A DNA stretch of 64,000 nucleotides from Epibacterium ulvae (GCF_018678075.1 NZ_JAHHIR010000025.1:1-64000); one strand, 5' to 3'; positions 35,358 through 45,413 are shown, counted from the stretch's first letter. Numbers and translations: made by a program. The notes: a model not told the origin generated them from the letters alone.

Positions 35358-35868
35358 ACGCAGAGTTTTACTTATCGCACCGCTGGCCCTCTTGATGGGG
35401 GCCGCGGCCTGCGGCTTTACACCGGTACATGCGCCCGGTGGCACCGGCGCGCTGTTGCATGATCAAGTATTGGTTCAGGCTCCCGAAGAAGTTCCATCAA
35501 ACAGCAATGTCGCGGCCTATTTCCTGGTCCGCGCGCTAGAAGATGATCTGGGTCGCGGCGGTGGCGGTACATACGCGCTGGATCTGCGGGTCAATCAGGA
35601 CGTCGAAGGTCAGGCGATTACCGCTGATAATGAAATCACCCGATATTCGGTTCAAGGCACTGCGAGTTACACGCTGCGCCGCCTGTCAGATGGTGCGGTG
35701 ATGGCTAGCGGGACCGTGAATAACTTTACCGGATATTCCGCGACCGGCTCCACCATCGATACATTGGCCAGCGAACGCGACGCCGAGGAACGGTTGATGG
35801 AAATTCTGGCCGACCAGATCGTCACGCGCCTTTATACGTCGGCCAAGCTCGACGCCGGTTCTGAATGA
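35344..35868 (+). CDS. lptE: LPS-assembly lipoprotein LptE
   Basis: 174 residues with a lipoprotein signal peptide and lipobox around GAAAC (Cys about residue 23), followed by [10 protein letters not shown], the common start of alphaproteobacterial LptE. The rest alternates short strands ([34 protein letters not shown]) as expected of the plug protein that sits inside LptD at the outer membrane. Primary identity between LptE families is low, so the call leans on context: the start lies within the 3' end of leuS and the stop overlaps holA, an arrangement conserved in relatives. Confidence 0.88.
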   Translation: MSWLKRRVLLIAPLALLMGAAACGFTPVHAPGGTGALLHDQVLVQAPEEVPSNSNVAAYFLVRALEDDLGRGGGGTYALDLRVNQDVEGQAITADNEITRYSVQGTASYTLRRLSDGAVMASGTVNNFTGYSATGSTIDTLASERDAEERLMEILADQIVTRLYTSAKLDAGSE

Positions 35869-36893
35869 AGCTGAACACGCGCGAGGCCGATGGGTATTTC
35901 GCCCGACCAGATGCCGCAAAAACCGGTATCTTGATCTATGGCGGCGATGCCATGCGCGTGGCGTTAAAACGTCAACAGCTTTTGGCCGCCCTGCTTGGCC
36001 CCGCAGCCGAGGAAGAAATGCGCCTGTCTCGCCTGTCTGGTGCGGATCTGCGCAAAGACCCGGCCCAAGTTCTGGATGCAATCAAATCTGTGGGGTTTTT
36101 CCCAGGCCAACGCGCCGTCTTTGTCGACAGCGCCAATGATTCCGCGGCGCCCGCGATTCTGTCCGCGTTGGAAGAATGGGAGCCCGGTGACGCGCAGCTT
36201 GTGATCACTGCCGGGCAGCTCAAGGCCTCCTCCAAACTGCGCAAAGCTTTTGAAGGGCACCGCAACGCCTATGCGGTTGGGATTTACGATGACCCGCCTT
36301 CGCGCGGTGAGATCGAACGTTTGTTGGGAGAGGCCGACATTCGCGACGTGCCCAACGACAGCATGTCGGCACTGGTTGATATCGCCAACGACATCGGCCC
36401 CGGCGACTTTGCTCGGATGGTGGAAAAGCTGTCTCTGTACAAACACCAGGACAGCGCGCCGTTGGGCTTGGATGATATTGAGGCCGTTGCACCGCAATCC
36501 ACCGAAGCGGCATTGGACGATCTGCTAAACATCGTGGCCGAAGGGCGCACCACTGAAATCGGTCCCGTGCTGAGCCGCCTTCAGGCCCAAGGAACCCAGG
36601 CCGTGGGCCTATGTATTGGCGCGACACGGCATTTCCGCAGGCTTTACGCCGTTGCCTCGGACCCCGGCGGCCCGGCGCAGGGCATTGGCCGCGTCCGCCC
36701 GCCGCTTTATGGCAAACGGCGCGACCGCGTGTTGCGTCAGGCACAGGGATGGGGCGCACATCGGCTGGAAACCGCACTTACGGTTTTGACCGACACTGAT
36801 CTGCTGCTGCGCTCTGCCGGGCAAACGGCCCCTGCCTTGGCTTTGGTCGAACGTGCCTTGATCCGATTGGCGATGTTAAGCCGCGCTCGGTGA
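35865..36893 (+). CDS. holA: DNA polymerase III subunit delta
   Basis: 342 residues. The clamp-loader delta fold is indicated by GILIYGGDAMRVALKRQQLL at the N-terminus, where family members have a degenerate P-loop, followed by FFPGQRAVFVDSAND, LVITAGQLKASSKLRKAFE and the C-terminal helical collar with LSRLQAQGTQAVGLCIGAT. It opens the beta clamp during replication. The start overlaps the lptE stop by four bases (ATGA), so expression is coupled to leuS-lptE. Confidence 0.93.
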   Translation: MKLNTREADGYFARPDAAKTGILIYGGDAMRVALKRQQLLAALLGPAAEEEMRLSRLSGADLRKDPAQVLDAIKSVGFFPGQRAVFVDSANDSAAPAILSALEEWEPGDAQLVITAGQLKASSKLRKAFEGHRNAYAVGIYDDPPSRGEIERLLGEADIRDVPNDSMSALVDIANDIGPGDFARMVEKLSLYKHQDSAPLGLDDIEAVAPQSTEAALDDLLNIVAEGRTTEIGPVLSRLQAQGTQAVGLCIGATRHFRRLYAVASDPGGPAQGIGRVRPPLYGKRRDRVLRQAQGWGAHRLETALTVLTDTDLLLRSAGQTAPALALVERALIRLAMLSRAR

Positions 36894-36963
36894 CGCCACG
36901 GACCTCTTGTGTCGGATCACTCGGCTTCCCATTTTGAACCTGCGTCTAAAAGGGAGGCCATAG

Positions 36964-37554
36964 ATGTATACGGTTATTGGATACCCAGTGACCCGGACAA
37001 TCCGGGTTCTATGGGCGCTCGAAGAGCTTGGGTTAGACTATGAATTGAACCCCGTTCTTCCAGGATCGGACGAGACCAAAGAGATCAATCCCTCAGGCAA
37101 AGTCCCCATCCTGATCGAGGGTGACTTCAAACTGACCGATTCTACCGCGATTATGCATTACCTGGCCGATAAACACGGTGGGCTTTTGGCCAAGGCAGGA
37201 ACGCAGCTGCGCGCACAGCAGGACGCGATGACCTTCCGTCTGCTGGATGAGCTGGATGCGCTGTTGTGGATGAACGCGCGCCACACCTTTGTGCTGCCAA
37301 AAGAACACCGCGTGTCAGACATTCGACCAAGCGCCGCATGGGAGCTCAATCGCAATTTTGATCGATTGGATGCGGATCTGACAGGTCCCTATTTGGTCGG
37401 CGAACAGTTTGGTGTCGCGGATATCATCCTGTCCCACTGCGTCGGTTGGGCCAAAAACGTGAAGATTGAGATCACAAACAAATCGATCCTGTCTCATGCC
37501 AAAGAAATGCGCGCGCGGCCTGCGTTTCAGCGGTTGTTGCCACTCTTCAAGTAA
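36964..37554 (+). CDS. Glutathione S-transferase
   Basis: 196 residues with both GST domains. The thioredoxin-like half shows YTVIGYPVTRTIRVLWALEE, NPSGKVPILIEGDFKLTDST and the helical half LIG-like YLVGEQFGVADIILSHCVGW. An AGGGAGG ribosome site precedes the ATG at 36964. Substrate class cannot be assigned. It differs from the broken nu-class remnant at 275-619. Its last 28 bases overlap the convergent flavoprotein gene. Confidence 0.9.
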   Translation: MYTVIGYPVTRTIRVLWALEELGLDYELNPVLPGSDETKEINPSGKVPILIEGDFKLTDSTAIMHYLADKHGGLLAKAGTQLRAQQDAMTFRLLDELDALLWMNARHTFVLPKEHRVSDIRPSAAWELNRNFDRLDADLTGPYLVGEQFGVADIILSHCVGWAKNVKIEITNKSILSHAKEMRARPAFQRLLPLFK

Positions 37555-38726
37555 CACACCGCGCCCCGACCGGCCCAACGTCCCGTGGCGAAACATGCCG
37601 TCAAAAGATATCCACCGGTCGGAGCCTCCCAATCCAACATTTCACCGGCGCAAAACGTTCCAGGGCGTGCGGTCAGCATCAGGTCATCATTCACGGCGGC
37701 GTGTCGCACACCGCCCGCCGTCGAAATCGCTTCGTCCATGGAGCGCAGGCTGTAACCAGTGATCTCAAGACCTTTGACCAAGTCAACCCAGGCCGATGGT
37801 GGGGCCGTGCGGTCGGTAATCATCTCATTGATCAGCGCCACTTTCACCGGTGGCAGCCGCAGCGTGTTTTTCAACCAATGCGCCAATCGCGCTTTTTTAG
37901 GGTCTTTTGGCAGGGTCTTTGCCAATGCATCTGCGCTGCGATCCGGCACCAGATCCACATAAAGTTTAGCCCCTTCACGTAGGGCCGGCGTCAGTCCATA
38001 AAGGCCGCCGCCTTCTAACCCGCGTGTCGACAAAACAGCCTCGCCACGACTGGAGAGATCGCCTGCAGCCCAACGCACAGACTTGAGAGCACTGCCGAAA
38101 TGCCCGGCCATATAGGCGCTCCAAGGGACGGTCAGCGCTGCGTTGGAGGGCGCAAAGGGCGCAAGCGCGACGTCCTGTGCGCGCAACGTATTGACCCAAA
38201 CGCCGTCTGATCCCAACCGTGCCCAGCTGGCGCCGCCGAGGGCAAGAACCGTTGCGGTGGCTTTGATGTTTAGCGGTCCGTTCACTGTGTCAAAGGTCAG
38301 CGCGCCGTCGTTCCATCCGGTCCAGTGATGCCGCAGTCGGCGTTCCACGCCCAAACCATCTAGTCGCGCCAACCACGCCCGCAACAGCGGGGATGCCTTC
38401 ATTTCCTTGGGAAACACGCGGCCCGTGGATCCGGCAAACAGCTCCTGCCCCAGGTCCCGCGCCCAGCGCTGCACCCAATTGGCATCACATTCACCCAGCA
38501 TAGGCGCGAGCCAATCCAGTGCCGCGCCGTAGTTGGGCAGCATCACCTCCAACGGTTCATCCTTCGTCAGGTTCAGACCAGATTTGCCCGCCATCAGAAA
38601 TTTACGCGCAACCGAGGGCTTGGCGTCCAGAACAACAACACGAAATCCGGCGCGTGCGATTTCTTCTGCGGCTATCAAACCTGCAGGCCCTGCGCCAATG
38701 ACTGCTGCATCCCAATGTACGGTCAT
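37527..38726 (-). CDS. FAD-dependent flavoprotein, HI0933/BaiN-like (TIGR03862 type)
   Basis: 399 residues. The dinucleotide fold GAGPAGLIAAEEIARAGF at the N-terminus is followed by RKFLMAGKSGLNLTKDEPL, a signature of this flavoprotein group, and near the end by GTFCAGEMLDWEAPTGGYLL, the second FAD contact. Relatives are conserved in alphaproteobacteria but their reaction is not established; the BaiN branch acts on bile acids in gut bacteria, which has no relevance here. It overlaps the convergent GST gene by 28 bases. Confidence 0.85.
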   Translation of the reverse strand: MTVHWDAAVIGAGPAGLIAAEEIARAGFRVVVLDAKPSVARKFLMAGKSGLNLTKDEPLEVMLPNYGAALDWLAPMLGECDANWVQRWARDLGQELFAGSTGRVFPKEMKASPLLRAWLARLDGLGVERRLRHHWTGWNDGALTFDTVNGPLNIKATATVLALGGASWARLGSDGVWVNTLRAQDVALAPFAPSNAALTVPWSAYMAGHFGSALKSVRWAAGDLSSRGEAVLSTRGLEGGGLYGLTPALREGAKLYVDLVPDRSADALAKTLPKDPKKARLAHWLKNTLRLPPVKVALINEMITDRTAPPSAWVDLVKGLEITGYSLRSMDEAISTAGGVRHAAVNDDLMLTARPGTFCAGEMLDWEAPTGGYLLTACFATGRWAGRGAVCYLKSGNNR

Positions 38727-38884
38727 GTGTTTCTCTTGTTAGCCGTAATAGGCTTTGCGTGTAATACAGAGGTCCCTGTTTTACGAGACCTCACAGACCA
38801 TCCAAGGTTGGCCAAGTGCATATCTTAGGTGGCCCAACGATGGCCCGAGCTTTGCTCATAAGTGCCGGGCAAGCCGCGCAAACG

Positions 38885-39496
38885 TTAATTGCATCCGGCC
38901 AGGATCTGGGCTGCCAATGACGGTTCCGCAGCTACCGCGTGTTCCAACAGCTCTTCCGCCGAGGCAATCAACGCGTCATCTGCTACAATGCGATCCAACA
39001 ACCCCCACGACAGCGCTTCCTCTGCGGTGATTTTCTGGCCCGCCGCAATGACCATTTTGGTGCGGGATGGCCCAATTAGGGTCTTCATTCGCGTCACATC
39101 TGACGGCTGCGGCAGGTATCCCAGCTTCATCACCGGATAGAAGACTTTGGCGGTTGGCACCGCGATCCGAATATCGCAGGCCAGCGCCATTCCATTGGCA
39201 CCGCCCGCCAAGGTTCCGTTGAGCGCCACCACCGTCATACAGGGCAGTGCGGCAACGGCTGCGGACAACTCCTCCCACAGGGGAGAGACCGCAAGCCCGG
39301 CGCGGGCCTCGTCCAGATCGGCACCGGCGCTGAACACTTTGCCACGTCCAGTCAGGATCAGACCGCGCGCAGATTGGGCCGCTGTCATGATCTCAACCAA
39401 TTGCCCGAGCATTCCTGCGGTCAGCGCATTGGCCTTGTTTGGTCGGTTCAGTGTGACGGTCCAGACGCCATGATCGCTTTTTTGAACGTCAATCAT
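38885..39496 (-). CDS. Enoyl-CoA hydratase/isomerase family protein
   Basis: 203 residues from the ATG at 39496, which overlaps the stop of the SDR gene (TCAT on the plus strand); the frame open to 39628 is inside that gene and not used. Crotonase features: TVTLNRPNKANALTAGMLG, the oxyanion loop LTGRGKVFSAGADLDEARAG, and NGTLAGGANGMALACDIRIA. It is short for the family, about 260 residues normally, because the C-terminal helical arm is reduced. With the coupled dehydrogenase it may form a small acyl-CoA degradation unit. Confidence 0.87.
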   Translation of the reverse strand: MIDVQKSDHGVWTVTLNRPNKANALTAGMLGQLVEIMTAAQSARGLILTGRGKVFSAGADLDEARAGLAVSPLWEELSAAVAALPCMTVVALNGTLAGGANGMALACDIRIAVPTAKVFYPVMKLGYLPQPSDVTRMKTLIGPSRTKMVIAAGQKITAEEALSWGLLDRIVADDALIASAEELLEHAVAAEPSLAAQILAGCN

Positions 39497-40242
39497 GCCA
39501 AACCTACTCGGCGGCGGATCTCTTCGTCGCGCAGTGAGACTTCTTCGCCGACAAAAGCATCCGCATCCGCCGTGCACATCCATTTCAACGTCCGGGCCGG
39601 CCATTCCGCAGAGATATGCTCCTCCCAATCCAACTGACTGACGGCATTTACACCGCTGGCTTTGATCTCACGTTGCATCTGTGTTGCCACGGTTCCCGGC
39701 GAAAGCCCCATCGCCCGGATGCCGTTTGCCCGCTCTTCCAGATCCAGCGCGCGGGTGAGCATCGCTGCGCCCGCTTTGGAGGTGCAATACGCGCTCCACC
39801 CTTCCAGCGGACGATGCGCCGCACCGGAAGAGACGGTAATGATCGTCCCGCCGCCAGATTTCTTCATCTGAGGAAGCACTGCGCGCATTCCGTTGAAAAC
39901 GCCGGTGACGTTGACATCAATCAGCTTGGCCCAATCCGCCGGATCCGCATCGGCCAAACGCGAGATCGGCTCGATCATGCCAGCGTTGTTGATCAATACA
40001 TCGATTTTGCCCCAGGTTTCACACACTTGCGAAACAGCCGCAGAGACATTTGAAAAATTCGAAACATCACAGGGAAACGACAGGGCAGAGGCGCCGATTT
40101 CATCAGAAAGGGCCCGCAACGCGGCCTCATCACGGGCCAATAGGGCCACCTTTGCACCGGCATCAGCGAAAATTCGCGCAGCTGCGGCACCAATTCCACG
40201 GCTTGCCCCGGTAATGATCACGGTTTTGTCGTTGAAATCCAT
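39493..40242 (-). CDS. Short-chain dehydrogenase/reductase
   Basis: 249 residues from the ATG at 40242, with GGAG about 9 bases upstream; a TTG at 40257 overlaps that ribosome site and is rejected. The classical SDR motifs are all present: TGASRGIG for cofactor, NNAG in VLINNAGMIEP, the catalytic Ser in TVSSGAAH and YxxxK in SAYCTSKAGAAML. After ALLARDEAALRAL the pattern leans to NADP(H). The substrate is unknown. It is translationally coupled to the following enoyl-CoA hydratase gene. Confidence 0.9.
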   Translation of the reverse strand: MDFNDKTVIITGASRGIGAAAARIFADAGAKVALLARDEAALRALSDEIGASALSFPCDVSNFSNVSAAVSQVCETWGKIDVLINNAGMIEPISRLADADPADWAKLIDVNVTGVFNGMRAVLPQMKKSGGGTIITVSSGAAHRPLEGWSAYCTSKAGAAMLTRALDLEERANGIRAMGLSPGTVATQMQREIKASGVNAVSQLDWEEHISAEWPARTLKWMCTADADAFVGEEVSLRDEEIRRRVGLA

Positions 40243-40376
40243 ACCCAGCTTCTCCAATTCTTTGGTATTAATCTGTGGTAGTCCTCAAACGGGGAGCGGT
40301 CCAGCCTTTGGCACCTTGCGGACCTTATCACCGTCTTTAATCTTGATCATTGAAGGTCAAAACGAAAGGTTTTCTA

Positions 40377-41903
40377 ATGTCCGTCTCTTTTCTGCGTAAC
40401 TGCAGTATCGCTGCTCTTACGATTTTCTCAGCGCAAAGCGCATGGGCCGATGTCAGTGCCCAAGATGTTTGGGCGGAATGGAAAGCCTATCTCGAAGGAA
40501 GCGGATATGCCGTCACCTCCAGCGAGGCGCAAAGCGGTGACACGCTGACGATTTCCGACCTAACCATGTCCATCCCGATCCCTGAGGAAGAGACATCTGT
40601 TCAGGTGCAAATGCCGACGCTGACATTTGTCGACAACGGCGACGGATCGGTCAACGCATCGTTCCCTGCTGCTGCGGCGATCGGTTTTGAGGTTTTGGGC
40701 GGCCCCGAAGAAGTGAAGGGTGAGATCACGCTGCGGTCCGATGGCACTGCTGCTGTGTTCACTGGCGATCCTGACGACATGACCTATGTCTACAATCCGG
40801 ACCTGTTTGAAGTCGCCTTGGGTTCTTTCACGATCGGAGACGAAGGGCTGCCACCGGAAGTGTTTAGTGCGGTTATTACGATGACTGACCTGAACAGCTC
40901 GACCCATATGAAGCGCGGTGAATTGCGCAGCTACGAGCAGACCTATGACCTTGGCGCGCTGAGCTACAGCTTCAGCTTTCAAGACCCCACCGATGCAACA
41001 TCAACAGGCACCATGAAAGGTGATCTGGAAGCGTTGACCTTTGCCGGTTCTGGCGTGCTGCCTATCGAATTCGACGCAGCCGACCTCGGGTCCATGTTGG
41101 CAGCAGGCACCGCGTTTGACGGTATCTTCTCCTTTGGTGCAGGGAAGTCTTCTGCGTCCGGCACCGATGGTGGCGACGAGTTTGCATTCGACAGCTCCTC
41201 CCAAGGGGGCACCTTTGAGATCACCATGAATGCAGATGAGCTGAAGTATGACCTTCTGCAAAAAGCGACCGAGCTTTCGGTTCTGGCCTCAGACCTGCCA
41301 TTCCCCATCGCCTTCTCGGCCGCGGAAATTGGCATGAAGCTTCAAACGCCCCCGACCATAACCGACAATGACCGCGATATGGCATTGGGTGTCACATTGC
41401 GTGACTTCAATGTCCCCGAAGCTCTATGGGCCATCGCAGATCCCGCTGGCATCCTGCCACATGATCCTGCCTCGATCATTTTAGACCTGTCGGGCAAGGG
41501 ACGTTTGTTGATCGACATTTTTGATCCGGAAGCCACCGCAAATGCAGAACTCGAAGGTGAAACTCCGGCCTTGTTGAACTCGGTTGTGGTCAACCAACTG
41601 TTGCTGCGCGCTGCGGGTGCTGAATTGACCGGAACCGGTGCGTTTGAACTGGATTACAACGATCTGGAGTCCTTTGACGGCGTACCGGCGCCTGTGGGCA
41701 TCGCGAACTTGTCTCTGATCGGTGCCAATGGTCTGATCGACAATCTGATCAAGATGGGTCTGGTGAGCGACAGTGATGCCAGCGGCGCCCGTCTGATGAT
41801 GGGCTTGTTGGCGGTTCCGGGCGACGGTGAGGACTCGCTGAAATCCGAAATCGAGTTTGGTGAAGGTGGCACAATCAGCGCCAACGGACAGCGGCTGAAA
41901 TAA
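40377..41903 (+). CDS. DUF2125 secreted or envelope protein
   Basis: 508 residues from the ATG at 40377 (GAAAGG about 8 bases upstream). A signal peptide ends near SAQSAWA (residue about 24). The mature protein is long, acidic and rich in short repeats of beta character, such as LTISDLTMSIPIP, VTLRDFNVPEALWAIADP and ASIILDLSGKGRLLIDI, matching the alphaproteobacterial DUF2125 family. No function is known; periplasmic or outer-membrane location is expected. It is monocistronic. Confidence 0.85.
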   Translation: MSVSFLRNCSIAALTIFSAQSAWADVSAQDVWAEWKAYLEGSGYAVTSSEAQSGDTLTISDLTMSIPIPEEETSVQVQMPTLTFVDNGDGSVNASFPAAAAIGFEVLGGPEEVKGEITLRSDGTAAVFTGDPDDMTYVYNPDLFEVALGSFTIGDEGLPPEVFSAVITMTDLNSSTHMKRGELRSYEQTYDLGALSYSFSFQDPTDATSTGTMKGDLEALTFAGSGVLPIEFDAADLGSMLAAGTAFDGIFSFGAGKSSASGTDGGDEFAFDSSSQGGTFEITMNADELKYDLLQKATELSVLASDLPFPIAFSAAEIGMKLQTPPTITDNDRDMALGVTLRDFNVPEALWAIADPAGILPHDPASIILDLSGKGRLLIDIFDPEATANAELEGETPALLNSVVVNQLLLRAAGAELTGTGAFELDYNDLESFDGVPAPVGIANLSLIGANGLIDNLIKMGLVSDSDASGARLMMGLLAVPGDGEDSLKSEIEFGEGGTISANGQRLK

Positions 41904-42025
41904 CCACTTTTTACCGATGAAACCGATAGGGTCGCCATATTGGCGGCCCTTTTTCACGTTTGCGCCCTTGCAGGCTGCGGTGTGGCTGGATAGCTCTGAT
42001 ACAGGAACAAAAAGTGCAGGACATC

Positions 42026-43372
42026 ATGACCCAAACGCCCGAAGCCTTGTGCCACGCCCTGATCGACGCTGCAAAAGCGGCCGGGGCAGAATCAGCTGAT
42101 GCGATCGTTGCCGAAGGTCAGTCCCTTTCAATCGAAGTGCATGGCGGCAAATTGGAACATGCCGAACGCTCCGAAGGCGTTGACCTTGGGCTTCGTGTCT
42201 TGATCGGGCAACAGCAGGCTTTGGTTTCGTCTTCTGACATGCGGCCGGATACCATTCAAACCATGGCTGAACGTGCGGTTGCCATGGCGCGCGAGGCACC
42301 CGAAGATCCCTATACCGGACTGGCAGATACATCGGAGCTGATCCAATCCTGGGATCTGGATGCGCTGGAACTTGCCGATGACAGCCCGGAACCTGCACCC
42401 GCAGCGTTGAAAATGGACGCGCTGACAGCGGAAGCGGCAGGGCTTGCCGTCCACGGTGTGAGCCAGGTTCAGTCAGCAGGGGCCGGATATGGACGCCACA
42501 AGGTGCATCTACTTACCAGCAATGGGTTTTCCGGCGGATATTCCCGCACCACTCGGTCGCTGTCTTGTACGGCGATTGCCGGAACAGGCACGCAGATGGA
42601 GCGTGACTACGATGGCGACTCGCGCACTTTTCAATCAGATCTGCGCAACGCCGAGGAAATCGGGCGTACCGCTGGCGAACGCGCGATTTCGCATGTGAAC
42701 GCCAGACGCCCAGAAACCGGCAGTTTTCCGATCCTGTTTGATGAACGCATTTCGTCGTCCCTAATTGGGCATCTCTTGTCCGCCTCAAACGGTGCGGCCA
42801 TTGCACGTGGAGCGTCCTGGCTCAAAGATTGCCTTGGTGAGCAGCTCTTGCCGGCCAATCTGTCGGTCATCGAAGACCCGTTTCGCCCCCGGATGGCCGG
42901 CTCTCGCCCGTTTGATGGGGAGGGTTTGGCGACGCAACGGCGTGAGATTATCAAAGATGGCGTGCTGACCGGCTGGACCATGGATCTGGCGTCGGCACGC
43001 AAGTTGGACCTCACCAGCACGGGCAACGCCGCCCGTGGCATCGGATCGGTGCCCTCGCCTGCGAACTGGAACATTTCCCTGACGCCTGGTGAATACAGCC
43101 ACGCTGATCTGCTGCGCAACATGGGCACCGGGCTTTTGGTCACGTCAATGATTGGCTCCACGATCAACCCCAACAATGGCGACTATTCCCGTGGGGCCTC
43201 TGGGTTTTGGGTGGAAAACGGCGAGATTCAATATCCGGTCAACGAATGCACCATTGCCGGAAACCTCAAAGACATGTTGCGCAATATGATCGCCGGCAAC
43301 GACGGGCGCAGTTATTTGTCCCGCGTTGTGCCGTCGCTTCTGATCGAAGGGATGACCATTGCCGGCAACTGA
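42026..43372 (+). CDS. pmbA: TldE/PmbA-family metalloprotease subunit
   Basis: 448 residues from the ATG at 42026, with CAGGA just upstream. Family features: VHGGKLEHAERSEGVDLGLRV near the start, the ASNGAAIARGASWLKDCLGE region, and the C-terminal NPNNGDYSRGASGFWVENGE and NLKDMLRNMIAGND blocks. In the TldD/TldE heterodimer this partner lacks the zinc HExxxH of TldD, and none is seen here. It processes small peptides such as microcins elsewhere. No tldD is in the window. The cysQ start lies within its 3' end. Confidence 0.9.
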   Translation: MTQTPEALCHALIDAAKAAGAESADAIVAEGQSLSIEVHGGKLEHAERSEGVDLGLRVLIGQQQALVSSSDMRPDTIQTMAERAVAMAREAPEDPYTGLADTSELIQSWDLDALELADDSPEPAPAALKMDALTAEAAGLAVHGVSQVQSAGAGYGRHKVHLLTSNGFSGGYSRTTRSLSCTAIAGTGTQMERDYDGDSRTFQSDLRNAEEIGRTAGERAISHVNARRPETGSFPILFDERISSSLIGHLLSASNGAAIARGASWLKDCLGEQLLPANLSVIEDPFRPRMAGSRPFDGEGLATQRREIIKDGVLTGWTMDLASARKLDLTSTGNAARGIGSVPSPANWNISLTPGEYSHADLLRNMGTGLLVTSMIGSTINPNNGDYSRGASGFWVENGEIQYPVNECTIAGNLKDMLRNMIAGNDGRSYLSRVVPSLLIEGMTIAGN

Positions 43373-44162
43373 TCTGTCTTTGCTGATCGAAGCCGCTGAA
43401 AAGGCCGGCGACATCGCAAATCGATACCATGGGCCGGATGCCAAACGTTGGGACAAACCCGATGGTTCAGGTCCAGTGACCGAGGCCGACCTTGAGGTTG
43501 ATGCCTTTCTGAGTGGTTTTCTACAAGAGGCGCGGCCCGACTATGGCTGGCTGTCGGAAGAGACCGAGGACAACGATGCACGGCTCGGCAAAACCCATGT
43601 CTTTATCGTAGACCCGATCGACGGCACCCGTAGTTTTGCGGAAGGCTCACGCAGCTGGGCGCACTCGCTGGCGGTCGCAACAGATGGAGAGATTACGGCG
43701 GCGGCTGTTTTCCTACCGCAACGGGATTTGATGTTTGCCGCTGCCAAGGGCTGCGGAGCCACATTGAACGGCAACCCGGTTTCGGTTTCATGTGAAACCG
43801 ACGTTGCCGCGGCACGTGTTTTGACGGCCCGCCCGGCGATGGATCCCAAACATTGGAAGAACGGCCAAACGCCTGTATTTACCCGCGAATATCGCCCGTC
43901 CCTTGCCTATCGGTTGGCCAGCGTCGCCCAGGGTCGGTTTGACGCTATGCTGACGTTACGCCCGAGTTGGGAATGGGACATTGCCGCCGGTGATTTGCTG
44001 ATCCGCGAAGCAGATGGCCACTGCAGCGACCGCACCGGCCAGATGTTGCGCTTTAACAATCCAACGCCAAAGCTAAATGGAGTTCTGGGTGCAAACCCTC
44101 AGCTGCACCAAAAGCTGCTGGCCGATCTCAATCCTGAAGGGCCCGGATTGGCGCCGCTTTGA
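43359..44162 (+). CDS. cysQ: CysQ-like 3'(2'),5'-bisphosphate nucleotidase, inositol monophosphatase family
   Basis: 267 residues from a TTG at 43359 that lies inside the pmbA end; no ATG in frame is better placed. The Mg-dependent phosphatase motifs are WLSEETEDN, with the metal-binding Glu, and VFIVDPIDGTRSFAEGSRSW (DPIDGT), plus the late WEWDIAAGDLLIREADG. It would recycle 3'-phosphoadenosine phosphate from sulfate assimilation, or act as an inositol-phosphatase; sequence alone separates these poorly. It is coupled to pmbA and followed after 57 bases by the kdtA-like gene. Confidence 0.86.
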   Translation: MPATDLSLLIEAAEKAGDIANRYHGPDAKRWDKPDGSGPVTEADLEVDAFLSGFLQEARPDYGWLSEETEDNDARLGKTHVFIVDPIDGTRSFAEGSRSWAHSLAVATDGEITAAAVFLPQRDLMFAAAKGCGATLNGNPVSVSCETDVAAARVLTARPAMDPKHWKNGQTPVFTREYRPSLAYRLASVAQGRFDAMLTLRPSWEWDIAAGDLLIREADGHCSDRTGQMLRFNNPTPKLNGVLGANPQLHQKLLADLNPEGPGLAPL

Positions 44163-44219
44163 GCATCAAACGTGTCCGCCGCGTCCGTAAAAGATATTTG
44201 AAACAAGGATTTTCGCGCA

Positions 44220-45413
44220 ATGTCCCTGCGCCGCGTTGCAAATAACCCACCACATGTGTCGGTACGCCCGGATGGCAAACTGTTGTGGCTGCACGCGACC
44301 TCAACACAGCGGTTGATTGCTTTGCGCGACGTGGCCACCCGGTTGTGTGGTCTTTATCCGGATCTTTCGGTGATCAGCACCTGGGAGCCGGGCGTTGGTG
44401 CGCTTAAGTCGCCCAATCCTCGTGAAATTCTGATTGGTGTCCTTGCCGAAGATCTCCCGTCTGAGATGCGGCTCTTTCTGGACACCTGGGCGCCAGATCT
44501 GTGTATCTGGGCCGGGGGCAACCTGCGGCGCACGTTGACGCGCTATTTGGCCGAAGCCGATGTCCCGACATTGTTGACGGATATTGAGGTCGATGAATTG
44601 CCAAGCCGCGCCTCACGTTGGTGGCCTGATCACCGAACGCGGCTGTTGAACAGTTTCTCCGCCATCCTGTCACCCTCAAAACAGGTGTCCGAGACGTTGC
44701 AACGCACGGGCATCCCGGCCCATCGCATTACCGTGACAGGCCCATTAAGCCAGTCGCCGCTGCCACCCACCTGTTCGCATGAAAACCTGAACGAGATGCA
44801 AGCTGTTCTGTCCGGCCGACCGGTCTGGCTTGCGTCGCATGTAAAGCTCGAAGAGCTCACCACCATTTTGAACGCACACCGCAAAGCGCTCAAACTGTTG
44901 CACCGGCTTTTGTTGATTGTCTCTCTCGAGAATTGGGCCGACCTGGAGGCCGCGCGTGCCATCATCCGGGGGACCGGTTTGAACTTTGCCGATTGGGACA
45001 CCGGTGAAGAGCCGGTCGAAACCCAACAGGTTCTGCTGAGCGATCGCGACGACATCGGATTGTGGTATCGGGTGTCGCCTGTGACCTTGATCGGGGGGTC
45101 GCTGGAGCGAAAGTTCACCGGAAACACGCCGTTGGATGCAGCGGCCCTCGGCTCTGCGGTTCTATACGGCAAGGGGATTTCCGACCACGTTGGCGTCTAC
45201 CGCGCGCTGCGCGAAAGCGGCGCGGCGGCACAGGTGCGATCGATGGGAGAATTGGCGGATGAGGTTATTCGCCTGTCCTCTCCGGATGCGGCGGCTGAAA
45301 TGGCCCTTGCAGGATGGAACTATGTAACCCAAGGATCGCGCACCACCGATCGCCTTTTGGAAATCGCACAGGATTTGTTGGATATGCCGGATATCGGTGA
45401 TGAGACCACCTGA
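44220..45413 (+). CDS. Divergent KdtA/WaaA-like Kdo transferase family protein, catalytic motifs lost
   Basis: 397 residues, GT30-like. The GT-B frame aligns with E. coli Kdt[16 protein letters not shown] stands where KdtA has the HSVSVGE motif, TGPLSQSP for the TGSLKFD block, [11 protein letters not shown] for the ATSTHEGEE block, and [22 protein letters not shown] for GGSLVERGGHNPLEAAAH. The catalytic Glu of VGE is Gln-like here, the ETELWPN motif is WAGGNLRR, and the PRHPERF motif is absent (VSLENWADL). The usual N-terminal membrane anchor is also missing. It may be a non-catalytic or altered-specificity paralogue, so no symbol is given. It sits directly before lpxK, with overlapping reading frames. 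Confidence 0.8.
   Translation: MSLRRVANNPPHVSVRPDGKLLWLHATSTQRLIALRDVATRLCGLYPDLSVISTWEPGVGALKSPNPREILIGVLAEDLPSEMRLFLDTWAPDLCIWAGGNLRRTLTRYLAEADVPTLLTDIEVDELPSRASRWWPDHRTRLLNSFSAILSPSKQVSETLQRTGIPAHRITVTGPLSQSPLPPTCSHENLNEMQAVLSGRPVWLASHVKLEELTTILNAHRKALKLLHRLLLIVSLENWADLEAARAIIRGTGLNFADWDTGEEPVETQQVLLSDRDDIGLWYRVSPVTLIGGSLERKFTGNTPLDAAALGSAVLYGKGISDHVGVYRALRESGAAAQVRSMGELADEVIRLSSPDAAAEMALAGWNYVTQGSRTTDRLLEIAQDLLDMPDIGDETT

Noticed and set aside
38727-38884. Possible RNA gene in the gap between the flavoprotein and the enoyl-CoA hydratase gene
   Set aside because: No tRNA cloverleaf or strong stem was found; a GAGGTC/GACCTC pair with a 12-base loop is too weak.
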